From a virus, in IMG/VR virus record IMGVR_UViG_3300017783_000068, positions 1-39,712 of that record: DNA of 39,712 nt. One strand, 5' to 3'. Below, piece by piece: positions 7,812 through 15,846 of the stretch. The notes below the pieces were generated by a model. It searched no databases and was not told the origin of the DNA. It saw only the letters and a list, made by a program, of their open reading frames with translations. The position numbers were made by a program, and so were the translations under genes. Each line of letters starts with the position of its first letter. The first letter of the stretch is position 1.

Positions 7812-9635
7812 ATGGCTGTAACTGTACCTTTAGACCAAAGCACTAGCTATGAAGCGCGCGTTCGTCGCACGTATACGGTTAACGGCGTTGTCATGTATTC
7901 GCCGTGGTCAAATATTCAAACTTTTACGTCCTTAGTCAGTACAAATACTGAAATAAACCTATCTACTTTAAACGAAAGCTCAGCAGTTAATGACTTTGTT
8001 TTTGAGGTCGGCATAAACGCGCCAGTGATAACGCTAAATGGCGGCAATGAAGTAGATCATGTGCTCGGGATGCCTTGGGTCGAATTAGGCTTTACAGCTT
8101 CAGACATTGAGGATGGCGACCTGAGCGCAAGCGTCGTTATAACAGGCACAATAAACGAAAACGAAAACAGCTATCAAACGCTAACGTATTCTGTTACAGA
8201 TTCGGACGGAAACACTACTCAGATAGAAAGAATTGTTGCGGTAGCGCCAATTTTAGCGCCTACATCGTTTGATGTGCGTTATAAGACTCAATCTGACCCA
8301 GATTTCACAATCGTTACAGGCGTTATAGATTCTGACTTATCATTAACAGGTTTGGCTACTGATGAGACATATAGCTGGGGCGTAAGAGGCGACAACAGCG
8401 GCGCAAAAAGTGATTGGGTGAACGGCCAAGACTTTTTAGTTTCTTCGACTTTGCCAGTGACAATAAATCTTTCTACACTGCTAGAAACGAGCGAGGTATT
8501 TAGCTTCGTATTTGAAGCTGGCGTCAATATTCCAGTGCTTACGCTTATCGGCGGCAATAACGTCACTCACTCACTTGGCACGCCTTGGGTAGAGTTAGGT
8601 TTTACTGCGATAGATGCCGAGGACGGTGATATAAGCGCAAGCGTTGTAATCACTGGAACGATTGACGAAAACGAAAACAGCTACCAGCTATTAAATTATT
8701 CTGTTACAGATTCTGATGGCAATACAGCAGAGCAAGAGCGGCGCGTTGCAGTCACAGAGTTTTTAAATGCGGCTACGTTCGACGTAGGTTACAAAGAGCA
8801 AGGCGAAACAAGCTACACAGTAATAGAAAGCCTTACTGACTCAGATTATGCGCTGACAGGGCTAACAAATAACGAAACCTATAACTGGCGCGTAAGGTCA
8901 GTAAACGGGAATGTGCGCAGCGATTGGGTTAATGGTCAGGATTTTCTAGCCTTTGAAGACCCACCAATTGAAATAAATTTCAATACTGTTATTGAGAAAA
9001 GTTCAGTCAATGAATTTACTGTTGAAATCGAAGACGGGCCTATAACTGTTTTATTTACGACAGTTCAAGAGTCTTGCCAAGTAGATGAATTTGTTTTTTC
9101 TGTTGTCGATCCTGATAATGTTGTAACGCCAACAGAATTTGAGGTTGAAATAAATAATTTAACGGCAGGGACTAGCCAGCTAATTGCTGCAAGCAGCACA
9201 AGCCTTGCCTTGGCCGGTCTCGACCCTTATCAGCTTTACAGGATACGGGTTCGCGGCGTGTTTACCCTATATTTCAGTGCTTGGACAGAATTTTTAACTT
9301 TTTACACCCGCCCTGTAGTCTCAGGGTACGGCGAAAGCGATTATTTCACAGCGCCGATAGCGTCGGAAACTGTAAGCATTGATGTAAGTGACTTTGATTT
9401 TGATCCAAACGGCGAAGATTTATCAGGGCCGGTTAATAGCAATGTCGCGGGCGTTGATGTTGAAATATTAGGCTTAACGTATCCTGCTGAAATAAATAAC
9501 AATGCGTGGTATCTTGAAAATCCGTTTGAAGGGTTTATGCAGATGTTCCAAGACGATTCGCTAGACCAGCAGATAATATTCAAGGTAACAGATGATAATT
9601 TGACAGAAACGCAAGTTTATGGTTTCAGGAGATGA
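7812..9635 (+). CDS. Multidomain Ig/FN3 adhesin-like virion protein
   Basis: 607 residues in the same frame as the two ORFs before it. It opens with FN3 strands F-G (STSYEARVRRTY, SPWSNIQTFTS), so it starts in mid-domain. Then come two exact-length 170-residue repeats (41-210, 211-380). Each has a linker motif (INLSTLxExS), a DUF5011/HYR-like Ig domain (GxPWVELGFTAxDxEDGD; YSVTDSDGN) and an FN3-like domain ending SDWVNGQDFL. Two further linker motifs follow (387-431), then a third FN3 (440-500) and a unique beta-rich end. The ribosome site is weak (TGGGA). Probable role: an extended fibre or appendage on the virion. It overlaps the next gene's first possible start (ATGA). Confidence 0.7.
   Translation: MAVTVPLDQSTSYEARVRRTYTVNGVVMYSPWSNIQTFTSLVSTNTEINLSTLNESSAVNDFVFEVGINAPVITLNGGNEVDHVLGMPWVELGFTASDIEDGDLSASVVITGTINENENSYQTLTYSVTDSDGNTTQIERIVAVAPILAPTSFDVRYKTQSDPDFTIVTGVIDSDLSLTGLATDETYSWGVRGDNSGAKSDWVNGQDFLVSSTLPVTINLSTLLETSEVFSFVFEAGVNIPVLTLIGGNNVTHSLGTPWVELGFTAIDAEDGDISASVVITGTIDENENSYQLLNYSVTDSDGNTAEQERRVAVTEFLNAATFDVGYKEQGETSYTVIESLTDSDYALTGLTNNETYNWRVRSVNGNVRSDWVNGQDFLAFEDPPIEINFNTVIEKSSVNEFTVEIEDGPITVLFTTVQESCQVDEFVFSVVDPDNVVTPTEFEVEINNLTAGTSQLIAASSTSLALAGLDPYQLYRIRVRGVFTLYFSAWTEFLTFYTRPVVSGYGESDYFTAPIASETVSIDVSDFDFDPNGEDLSGPVNSNVAGVDVEILGLTYPAEINNNAWYLENPFEGFMQMFQDDSLDQQIIFKVTDDNLTETQVYGFRR
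7932..8951 (+). repeat. Two tandem 510-bp coding repeats (Ig + FN3 module)
   Basis: Residues 41-210 and 211-380 of the protein encoded from 7812 align without a gap. PWVELGFTA, DENENSYQ/NENENSYQ, YSVTDSDGN and SDWVNGQDFL recur exactly 170 residues apart. This is a tandem module duplication. The nucleotide sequence has diverged, so it is not recent. Confidence 0.85.
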
Positions 9636-9637
9636 TA

Positions 9638-10255
9638 ATGAGAGCAGTAAGTTACGCGCAACGTCGAGCAGAACAAACAGACAAAACGCTTACAGGCGGT
9701 GATTTAATTGCAGTTGAAATAGGTCAGCGCAGCCATGTAATAACGGTTGACGAACTGAACCAGCTTTTGTCTGGCGCTACTACTTTGCAGGGCAGGCAGG
9801 AAGCGTTTCGAGGTTGTCGCGTTGGTCTAGATTCAGTGGCAAATAATTATTGGGGCAATTTGTTCTCAGTGGAGTGGTCGAAAGTCGATTTTGATTCCGA
9901 CTCAATATACAACGGCTTAGCAGCGACAGCTTTAGTCGCCCCTTCAGATGCGACAAAGGTTAGAGTACAAGGCAACTTTAAAATCGCAGGATTTACTTCG
10001 CCCGACACTATCTATACGACAGTAGAGGTAATTTTAAGAAAAAATGACGAAGAAATAACTTCAGATGTAAAAAAAGGAAAAGGAGGCGACACGGCGGCAG
10101 AGTTAGGCGATGTTTTTTATGTAGACAGCGGGCCGATAGATGTTGCTCCGAATGACATTTTTACCTTTTATTTAAAGCTAAGCAACTTTGGCTCTATTTT
10201 ATTGAATCCAGAGGGTACATGGGGTTCGCTTGAAGTTGTGGAACAGTTACCGTGA
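9638..10255 (+). CDS. Predicted fibre/structural protein, jelly-roll-like
   Basis: AGGAG at 9627-9631 is six bases before ATG 9638, so this start is preferred to the overlapping ATG at 9632. 205 residues. The N-terminal 40 look like a short docking region. The rest has the alternation of a C1q/TNF-like trimeric jelly roll (KVRVQGNFKIAG, TTVEVILRKNDEEI, DSGPIDVAPNDIFTFYLKL), a fold found in many phage fibre tips. No enzyme motif. It lies between the Ig/FN3 protein and the subtilase, with coupled stop/start overlaps on both sides. Role inferred. Confidence 0.5.
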   Translation: MRAVSYAQRRAEQTDKTLTGGDLIAVEIGQRSHVITVDELNQLLSGATTLQGRQEAFRGCRVGLDSVANNYWGNLFSVEWSKVDFDSDSIYNGLAATALVAPSDATKVRVQGNFKIAGFTSPDTIYTTVEVILRKNDEEITSDVKKGKGGDTAAELGDVFYVDSGPIDVAPNDIFTFYLKLSNFGSILLNPEGTWGSLEVVEQLP

Positions 10256-11541
10256 TTATAGTTGTAACCCATAAGGGCCAAGAAAACGCTTTTATAGATC
10301 TATTGTCTAATCTTGATGTCAAATTTGAGCAGCGCAGAACAAAGCATATTTTTTATGTGCATGATATTGACAAAGAAAACCCTATTTTAAGTCACTCATG
10401 CGTAAAAGATTTTCAGGAAAATGTAGAATTTAATCCTGAAGATTTTCTTATGGGTGCGCAGCAGATAGATATTGATAAAAGCCAGTTTGCTAAGTTTATG
10501 CGTATGCAGCCTGTAAGCCCTCCTCTAAAAACATCGCCTTGGCAAATTGCTGATGCAATTAGGCGCGTCAGTCCGTGGACTAACTCAAACAACAGAAAAG
10601 CAAGCAGCACGTTTAAATGTAAACGCACTGGTGAGGGTGTGGATATTTACGTTTTCGACACGGGCATGTCGTGTGATGATGAAGAATTTGAAGATCGAGC
10701 ATTTGACGTGGACGGGCTGCGTTATCCTGAAAAACTAATGACTCGTTGGTGGGGTGGTTTTCATGGATCAATGGTCGCTGCGGGAGCGGCAGGAAAAGTA
10801 CACGGCATCGCTAAAAAAGCGACTTTATGGAACAAGTTAGCGCTGTATTCTGGAGGCCGTACAGCCGCTTTTCTTTTCGAGCAAATGGAAAAAGTCCACG
10901 CCCATATTGACTCAAGAATAAGCCTAAATCGTCCCGCTATAGTCAATATGTCTTTAGGTGGGCCACCTATGCCCCAATTAAAAGCAGAAATGGAAGAAAT
11001 GCTCGATAAAGGCGTTATTTTTGTTGCTGCTGCGGGCAATTTAAGTATCACGCTATCAGATAGCGGATTCGGCGCAGTTACTTTTGAGCCTGCTAGTTAT
11101 GCATTTGATGGATTCATAACAGTCGGTGCAACTAATTTAGAGCGAAATATTGCCTTTTTTAGTAATTATAACCATCCAAGAAGAATGATTTACGCAGGAG
11201 GAGAGGTAGCAAGTGGTAAAACAATGACAAGCTATTTACCAGATGCACCGCTAAAAGATACGTTTATCAGTGGAACTTCATTTGCAAGCCCTTTAGTTGC
11301 TGGGATTCTAGCTTGTATGCTTCAAGGCCATAACCGTCCAACTAACCGAGCAGAAGCAGAAGCGGCTATCCAAGCCCTTTTAAAAAACGCAACAAAAAAC
11401 GTCATTAACCCAAGAGTAAAAGGCCGTCAATTAGGGTATGGCCCAGTTGAAATAGAAATGACAGAAGGCCAAAACTTACTGGCTTACCTAGACCCAAATA
11501 TTGAATTTGAGCTGATCGAAGGGCTGACTAAAAAGGTTTAA
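10252..11541 (+). CDS. Subtilisin-family (S8) serine protease
   Basis: 429 residues starting at GTG 10252, which overlaps the preceding stop (GTGA). The catalytic triad is visible: D136 in VDIYVFDTGM, H171 in GGFHGSMVAAG, and S343 in ISGTSFASPLVAG; the oxyanion asparagine is N263 in VAAAGNLS. Residues 1-100 look like an inhibitor-type propeptide (FIDLLSNLDVKFEQRR). There is no obvious signal peptide, so it is probably active inside the cell or carried in the particle rather than secreted. It sits inside the virion-protein operon, which suggests that it processes neighbouring structural proteins or acts on the host surface. Family certain; target unknown. Confidence 0.92.
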   Translation: MIIVVTHKGQENAFIDLLSNLDVKFEQRRTKHIFYVHDIDKENPILSHSCVKDFQENVEFNPEDFLMGAQQIDIDKSQFAKFMRMQPVSPPLKTSPWQIADAIRRVSPWTNSNNRKASSTFKCKRTGEGVDIYVFDTGMSCDDEEFEDRAFDVDGLRYPEKLMTRWWGGFHGSMVAAGAAGKVHGIAKKATLWNKLALYSGGRTAAFLFEQMEKVHAHIDSRISLNRPAIVNMSLGGPPMPQLKAEMEEMLDKGVIFVAAAGNLSITLSDSGFGAVTFEPASYAFDGFITVGATNLERNIAFFSNYNHPRRMIYAGGEVASGKTMTSYLPDAPLKDTFISGTSFASPLVAGILACMLQGHNRPTNRAEAEAAIQALLKNATKNVINPRVKGRQLGYGPVEIEMTEGQNLLAYLDPNIEFELIEGLTKKV

Positions 11542-11543
11542 TC

Positions 11544-11939
11544 ATGATTAAAGTATCAACGTTAATATTTGATGAAGGCTTGAGTAAGTTTTCAGAAGCT
11601 TTTCAAATCTGTGTCTGTCAAGGCGAGCCGTTAACTGCAAGCGACGTTAACAACACACTAAGCAGCGGTGGCAAGCGTGTAACGCCTTTTAAGACTTTTA
11701 ACGCGGGTGAAATAGCTATAGGTGATGGTCTTGAGTCAGAATCTAGGGCGATTACTATCCCTAACTCACTTTTTGATTCGTCAGTATTAGAAAATGTTTC
11801 GCTCGCTTCTGCTGACTTATATGTTGCTTGCATTGCAGGCGCTGACATACTATTAAAAAGTGATCAAGTGCAAAATCAGCAATTAGTGGTTGGTGCTACG
11901 CTTCAAGTCGATGCTTTTGAATACGGGATCAAGCAATGA
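11544..11939 (+). CDS. Predicted small virion protein (decoration/fibre family)
   Basis: 131 residues of unknown function. Its layout (N-terminal LIFDEGLSKFSEAFQICVCQGEP, then a GDGxxSxSRxITIP turn, V-x-x-x-x-x-A-x-x-Y-V-A, and a closing beta strand) resembles a widespread phage structural family. It also resembles the 122-aa protein at 12894-13262, so the two may be diverged paralogues. It is mostly beta. It follows the subtilase by two bases and overlaps the next start (ATGA). It may be a substrate or partner of the protease; that is inference. Confidence 0.5.
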   Translation: MIKVSTLIFDEGLSKFSEAFQICVCQGEPLTASDVNNTLSSGGKRVTPFKTFNAGEIAIGDGLESESRAITIPNSLFDSSVLENVSLASADLYVACIAGADILLKSDQVQNQQLVVGATLQVDAFEYGIKQ

Positions 11940-12544
11940 CAGAGATTGTTTTAGATACGGTCTACGAAAACAACAATCCTTTTTTGTTGGGCGTTCCTGC
12001 CGTTAATTTAACGACTCTGGCCGAAGCTGAACAGCTAAACCGCATAGAAGCGCATCCTAATATTTACACAATAGACGCTGCTGAAAGCGTCAATGAATTT
12101 GGTTCGTTTACGGGGCTTACGACTATTATCGCAAGCGAACGAGCTAACGATATTTATATTCCGTTAGAAGTTAATCAGATTCAAGACGGTACTTATCCTG
12201 TCACGTTCACGGCCAAAACTGCGAGCGGCTTAACTGTCACTAAAACGGTGACAATGACGGTCGGCACAGAGTTAAACGTTTTTTATGCAAGACAAGATGA
12301 ACAGTCTAGCGTCAATGAGTTTTTATTCTCAGTTGAGTCAAGCGGCACAGCATTAAGTAGTCAGTCTTTAACTTTAAGCACAGCGATTAGCGATAGCGCG
12401 TTGACGCTAAAAACAATTTTAAGTTCTGAGGCCGTTACGCTTCAGAGTTCGCTTAGTTCTTCAGTGCTTGGAGAGGATGAAGGGTTAGTATCTGACGATT
12501 TAGTAAATCAACTAAATCTAACAGCTTCAGATATAACCATTTAA
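11936..12544 (+). CDS. Ser/Leu-repeat structural protein, N-terminal part
   Basis: 202 residues. It has an Ig-like beta region (about 40-112, DGTYPVTFTAKT), then the linker motif LNVFYARQDEQSSVNEFLFSV (113-133; also present in four versions in the 7812-9635 protein), then a low-complexity Ser/Leu/Thr repeat (LTLSTAISDSALTLKTIL, LSSEAVTLQSSLSSS). The repeat is cut by TAA at 12542-12544. The same repeat style goes on in the same frame beyond the stop up to 12883. Either truncated, or extended by readthrough. Likely a fibrous part of the same appendage as the upstream adhesin. Confidence 0.6.
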   Translation: MTEIVLDTVYENNNPFLLGVPAVNLTTLAEAEQLNRIEAHPNIYTIDAAESVNEFGSFTGLTTIIASERANDIYIPLEVNQIQDGTYPVTFTAKTASGLTVTKTVTMTVGTELNVFYARQDEQSSVNEFLFSVESSGTALSSQSLTLSTAISDSALTLKTILSSEAVTLQSSLSSSVLGEDEGLVSDDLVNQLNLTASDITI

Positions 12545-12616
12545 TCAATAGCCGCAAGCGAAAACTTACAGCTAAGCTTATCCGTTAGCGATTCGCTTAT
12601 AAGTGAGTCGCAGCCA

Positions 12617-12883
12617 ATGCTTACAGATTCGCTTAGTGCAGCTTGCCAGCTAACAGAAAGCTTCATAAATCAGAAGCCGCGCGTAAACTCAGATCCTATA
12701 ACAGCAACGATTATTTTAGACAGTAGCGCCATAGGTCGCAGAGTAGAGCTTTATTCTGATAATATCGATCTAAGACTATTACTAAGCGACAACACGCCGC
12801 GTCCGCTAAATGTTCGCGAAGTGGATGCAGATAACATATACTTCAAATCAACAACGCCAGTAATAAAATTTAAAGACTTGTAA
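12617..12883 (+). CDS. C-terminal part of the Ser/Leu-repeat protein
   Basis: 88 residues from the first ATG after the in-frame TAA at 12542, with only a weak ribosome site. In-frame coding sense begins earlier, directly after the TAA (SIAASENLQLSLSVSDSL), and continues the Ser/Leu repeats. The rest (about 30-88) is a compact beta domain (ITATIILDSSAIGRRVELYS) ending at TAA 12881-12883. I regard it as the C-terminal piece of the gene starting at 11936 (948 bases, 316 codons including both stops) rather than an independent gene. Confidence 0.5.
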   Translation: MLTDSLSAACQLTESFINQKPRVNSDPITATIILDSSAIGRRVELYSDNIDLRLLLSDNTPRPLNVREVDADNIYFKSTTPVIKFKDL

Positions 12884-12893
12884 GGGGTTCAAA

Positions 12894-13262
12894 ATGGGCA
12901 AAAAAGTCTCAGATAGCGTATTAGATAACGGGCCTCAATACGTTAAAGATAATGTCACAGCCATGATTCTGACGGATGCAGAACCGTCAAGCCGAGCTGA
13001 TGCAATTGCAAATGCGCTGGTCACTGTGCCAATGTCTAGCACTGACATTACCGTGGGCGATGGCACTCCAAACGGGCGCGGGTTCGTGACTTCTGAAAAG
13101 CTAGATCAAGACGTTACAGCAAGCGGCAATCGGGGCCACACTTCGCTAATATCTGCGGGCGAATTAATGGTGGTTACCGTCGCCAACGTTGTCGAGCCGA
13201 TAAACTCAGGGAACAAGGTTGATGTTCTTTCGTGGAGCATGACCGTTTTAGACCCTGTTTAA
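12894..13262 (+). CDS. Predicted small virion protein
   Basis: 122 residues, good ribosome site (AAGGGG). Unknown function. Contains VGDGTPNGRGFVT and a run of short beta strands (GELMVVTVANVVEPI), similar in layout to the 131-aa protein at 11544-11939, with which it may be homologous. This kind of protein is common near capsid and portal genes. No catalytic motif. A head decoration or fibre-base role is likely from position only. Confidence 0.5.
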   Translation: MGKKVSDSVLDNGPQYVKDNVTAMILTDAEPSSRADAIANALVTVPMSSTDITVGDGTPNGRGFVTSEKLDQDVTASGNRGHTSLISAGELMVVTVANVVEPINSGNKVDVLSWSMTVLDPV

Positions 13263-13274
13263 TAGGTTCTTCAA

Positions 13275-13589
13275 ATGGAATTAATTTTCAACGGTTACAA
13301 CAATACGGCATCTGTGCAGGTTACACGTTATGACCCGCTAACAGAAACGGAAGAGTCTTTCCCGTTTGAAGACGTTACCAGCGTCGAGGCTTATATTGTC
13401 GAGCTTGATCAAACGATCACTACAGGCATAGATAAAAGTCAGGGTGACGGTATTTTGAAGTTTCTATGGGGTAACTTGGGTTTACCTAAAGGCCGCTATT
13501 GTGTGCGATTGATTATTAATGATCCTGTGAACGGCACGCAGATTTTGACGCATGAGTCACAGCGCAAGCTTGGGTTAAGGGTTTTATAG
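13275..13589 (+). CDS. Predicted beta-sandwich virion protein
   Basis: 104 residues, unrecognised. Alternating hydrophobic strands (SVEAYIVELDQTITTG, GRYCVRLIINDP) suggest a small beta-sandwich like those of phage appendage and adaptor proteins. Its stop (TAG) touches the portal ATG directly, so it is co-translated with the head genes. Last member of the cassette between TerL and portal. Role unknown. Confidence 0.5.
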   Translation: MELIFNGYNNTASVQVTRYDPLTETEESFPFEDVTSVEAYIVELDQTITTGIDKSQGDGILKFLWGNLGLPKGRYCVRLIINDPVNGTQILTHESQRKLGLRVL

Positions 13590-14924
13590 ATGAAGGTCAC
13601 GCGCAGACAGTTAAAGCTTAATATGGGTTCGCCCTCGCTTGAGCGGGAAAGGCAAACGAACTTAGGCAATTTAGGAATATCAGGCGGCAGCTATACCGGC
13701 GACAGTATGCATGATATTTTTAAAGATTTTGGCTACCCTGAGAACGTAAGCTTTCAGCAGCTTTGGCACATGTATAGGCGGCTGGGTATTGCTAAAAATG
13801 CCTGCAATTTGCCAGTGCAATCAACGTGGGCGCAGCACCCTAAAATCAAAGGCACAGACCAGTTTAATGCAGAACTTGAGCAAATACCTGAATTGATCTC
13901 AAGGATAAAGGCCCTAGACAAGCGCCAGCGCGTCGGAAGATATGCAGCCCTATTTATGCGCGTGGCAGATGACAAGAAGCCCAGCGAAGAACTAGAAACC
14001 GGCTTAAACGGTGTCGCCTCGCTCGTTGGTATGACTCCAATCTATGAGGGCCAGCTTAGGGTTAACGAAACAGACAATGACCCGCAAAGCAAAAACTATG
14101 GCTTGCCTAAAATGTATCATTTTCAGAGTAGCGGGCAAGGCAACCGAAACGAGCAGGCCAGCGCATCGCTATCTATTCACCCTAGCCGGTTAATTATCGC
14201 AGCAGAAGACGCAGACAACGGCGGCATATATGGAACGCCTGCGATTGAAGGATGCTTTAACTCGCTAATGGATATTCGCAAGATTATAGGCGCAGGTGGT
14301 GAGGGTTTCTATCGAAACGCAGCGCAATCAATCGTGTTTGAGCTTGATGAAAGCGGCGGCGCGTCTGCTGATTTAGGTATGCTAAAAGACTTTAACGATA
14401 ATGCCGATGATTTTATGCGAAACAGGCGTCGCCGGTCATTATTTGCACCACACATGAAAGCGAGCACGCTAGACAGCAATCTAGTAAGCCCTAAAGACTT
14501 TTTCATGAACGCCCTAAATGATGTGGCTGCAAATACTGGCATCCCTGCAACGATTCTAATTGGCCAGCAAACGGGGCGGCTTGCTTCAGGCGAAGACAGC
14601 GACCATTTTTTAGCCATGACTAAATCAAGACAAGAGAACTGGGCTACTCAGCTTTTAAGTTCTGTTTTAGATTGGTTTATAAAATACGGCATATTGCCTG
14701 CAAGCAAATACGAAATAACATTTGCCGACCCGCTTGAGCTATCCGATGAAGCTAAGCTAGAAAGCTGTCAGAAAATGGCAGAAATTAACTCTAAACAGTT
14801 TAATTCAGGACAAGAGCCGGTATTTAGTGCAGAAGAAATACGCAAGCAAGCCGGTTATGATGATACTGTAGAGATTGATTTGCTAGAAAACGAAGGCGAA
14901 ACGCTAGATGGCGAAGAAGACTAA
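13590..14924 (+). CDS. Portal protein (DUF1073-type)
   Basis: Forms the dodecameric ring through which DNA enters the head. 444 residues. Recognised by the order of segments typical of the DUF1073/Mu-like portal family: LWHMYRRLGIAKNACNLPV near residue 60, YAALFMRV (about 120), GTPAIEGC (about 211), the helical stem region, and NDVAANTGIPATILIGQQTG (about 310-330), then an acidic C-terminus. AAGGG precedes the ATG. The last 17 bases overlap the MuF-like gene. Confidence 0.88.
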   Translation: MKVTRRQLKLNMGSPSLERERQTNLGNLGISGGSYTGDSMHDIFKDFGYPENVSFQQLWHMYRRLGIAKNACNLPVQSTWAQHPKIKGTDQFNAELEQIPELISRIKALDKRQRVGRYAALFMRVADDKKPSEELETGLNGVASLVGMTPIYEGQLRVNETDNDPQSKNYGLPKMYHFQSSGQGNRNEQASASLSIHPSRLIIAAEDADNGGIYGTPAIEGCFNSLMDIRKIIGAGGEGFYRNAAQSIVFELDESGGASADLGMLKDFNDNADDFMRNRRRRSLFAPHMKASTLDSNLVSPKDFFMNALNDVAANTGIPATILIGQQTGRLASGEDSDHFLAMTKSRQENWATQLLSSVLDWFIKYGILPASKYEITFADPLELSDEAKLESCQKMAEINSKQFNSGQEPVFSAEEIRKQAGYDDTVEIDLLENEGETLDGEED

Positions 14925-15846
14925 ACAAGACCCGACAGGGCAGCGCGTGAACAGAGCCAAAGCAGCAAAGTCGATTGTTGTAAGGCTTGACGCCGCTGAG
15001 AAAAGGGTTAAATCTTTGTTTCGCATAATTCCTAAGCAGCGCAGATCAGAAAAGCCTATTGTCAATAAAACCATTTTCGATTACGACATAACAGCGCAGC
15101 AGCGCGAGTACCTAGAGCAAGAAATAAAACGCGCTTTAGATGAAGAACTAGAGACAGAGCAAGACCGGCGACCGTTTAGCTGGTGGTATGAGTCAAGCTT
15201 AGAGCTACCGTTTAGGCAGGGCACAGTCGAAGAAATAGTCCAATTTAATCAGCTTGTGCAAGGCGCTATTATTGCCGGTGCGCTCGTTAACGGAATGCCG
15301 CCGCGTAAGTTCCCGACTGAAATTGTTTTGCAGTCACAGCCCTATTTGCAGGCGCTCAACAGCGTCTATGTTGAAGGCTATGCAGATATTAAAGGCTTGA
15401 GCAATAAAACGTCGGCGCTAGTATTTCAGCAGATAAACAATGGCCTAAGTTCTAAGCTTGCCCCTAGAGAAATTAGCGAAAAAATAGCGCAAAGATTTAG
15501 GGTTGCAAGGTCAGACGCAAAGCGAATAGCCGTGACTGAGGTTAACAAAGCATACAATGATGCAAGGCTTGAGGCGTCAAATATAGCCGCGAATGAGACA
15601 GGGTTAAGGGCCGGAGTAATTCATATTTCAGCTTTAATGCCTACAACGCGCGACGATCATGCAAACAGGCATGGCAACGCGTACACGGTAGAAGATCAAC
15701 GCGAGTGGTGGAATACTGGCGCAAATCGTATAAACTGCCACTGCACGACAGAAACTGTTTTAATTGATAATCAAGGGCGAGTCGTCCAAAAAGAAAAGCA
15801 AGAGGCGTTAAAAGATGAGCGGAAATTCTTTGACAAGGCATCATAA
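14908..15846 (+). CDS. MuF-like head morphogenesis protein
   Basis: 312 residues with a Phage_Mu_F domain in the C-terminal half: a helical AxxIAxRFxVARSDAKRIAVTEV region (about 190-215) followed by the diagnostic MPTTRDDHANRHG and RINCHCTTE motifs (about 245-285), containing conserved His/Cys residues. Such minor head proteins are packed in the capsid near the portal and are sometimes ejected. It overlaps the portal gene upstream and the protease/scaffold gene downstream. Confidence 0.88.
   Translation: MAKKTKQDPTGQRVNRAKAAKSIVVRLDAAEKRVKSLFRIIPKQRRSEKPIVNKTIFDYDITAQQREYLEQEIKRALDEELETEQDRRPFSWWYESSLELPFRQGTVEEIVQFNQLVQGAIIAGALVNGMPPRKFPTEIVLQSQPYLQALNSVYVEGYADIKGLSNKTSALVFQQINNGLSSKLAPREISEKIAQRFRVARSDAKRIAVTEVNKAYNDARLEASNIAANETGLRAGVIHISALMPTTRDDHANRHGNAYTVEDQREWWNTGANRINCHCTTETVLIDNQGRVVQKEKQEALKDERKFFDKAS

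Noticed and set aside
5617-13589. Diversity-generating retroelement in the adhesin cassette
   Set aside because: No reverse transcriptase and no template/variable repeat pair was found.
13587-13592. Readthrough from the 104-aa gene into the portal gene
   Set aside because: They are in the same frame with only the TAG between, but the portal has its own ribosome site and a normal N-terminus, and the 104-aa protein ends in a complete-looking fold.
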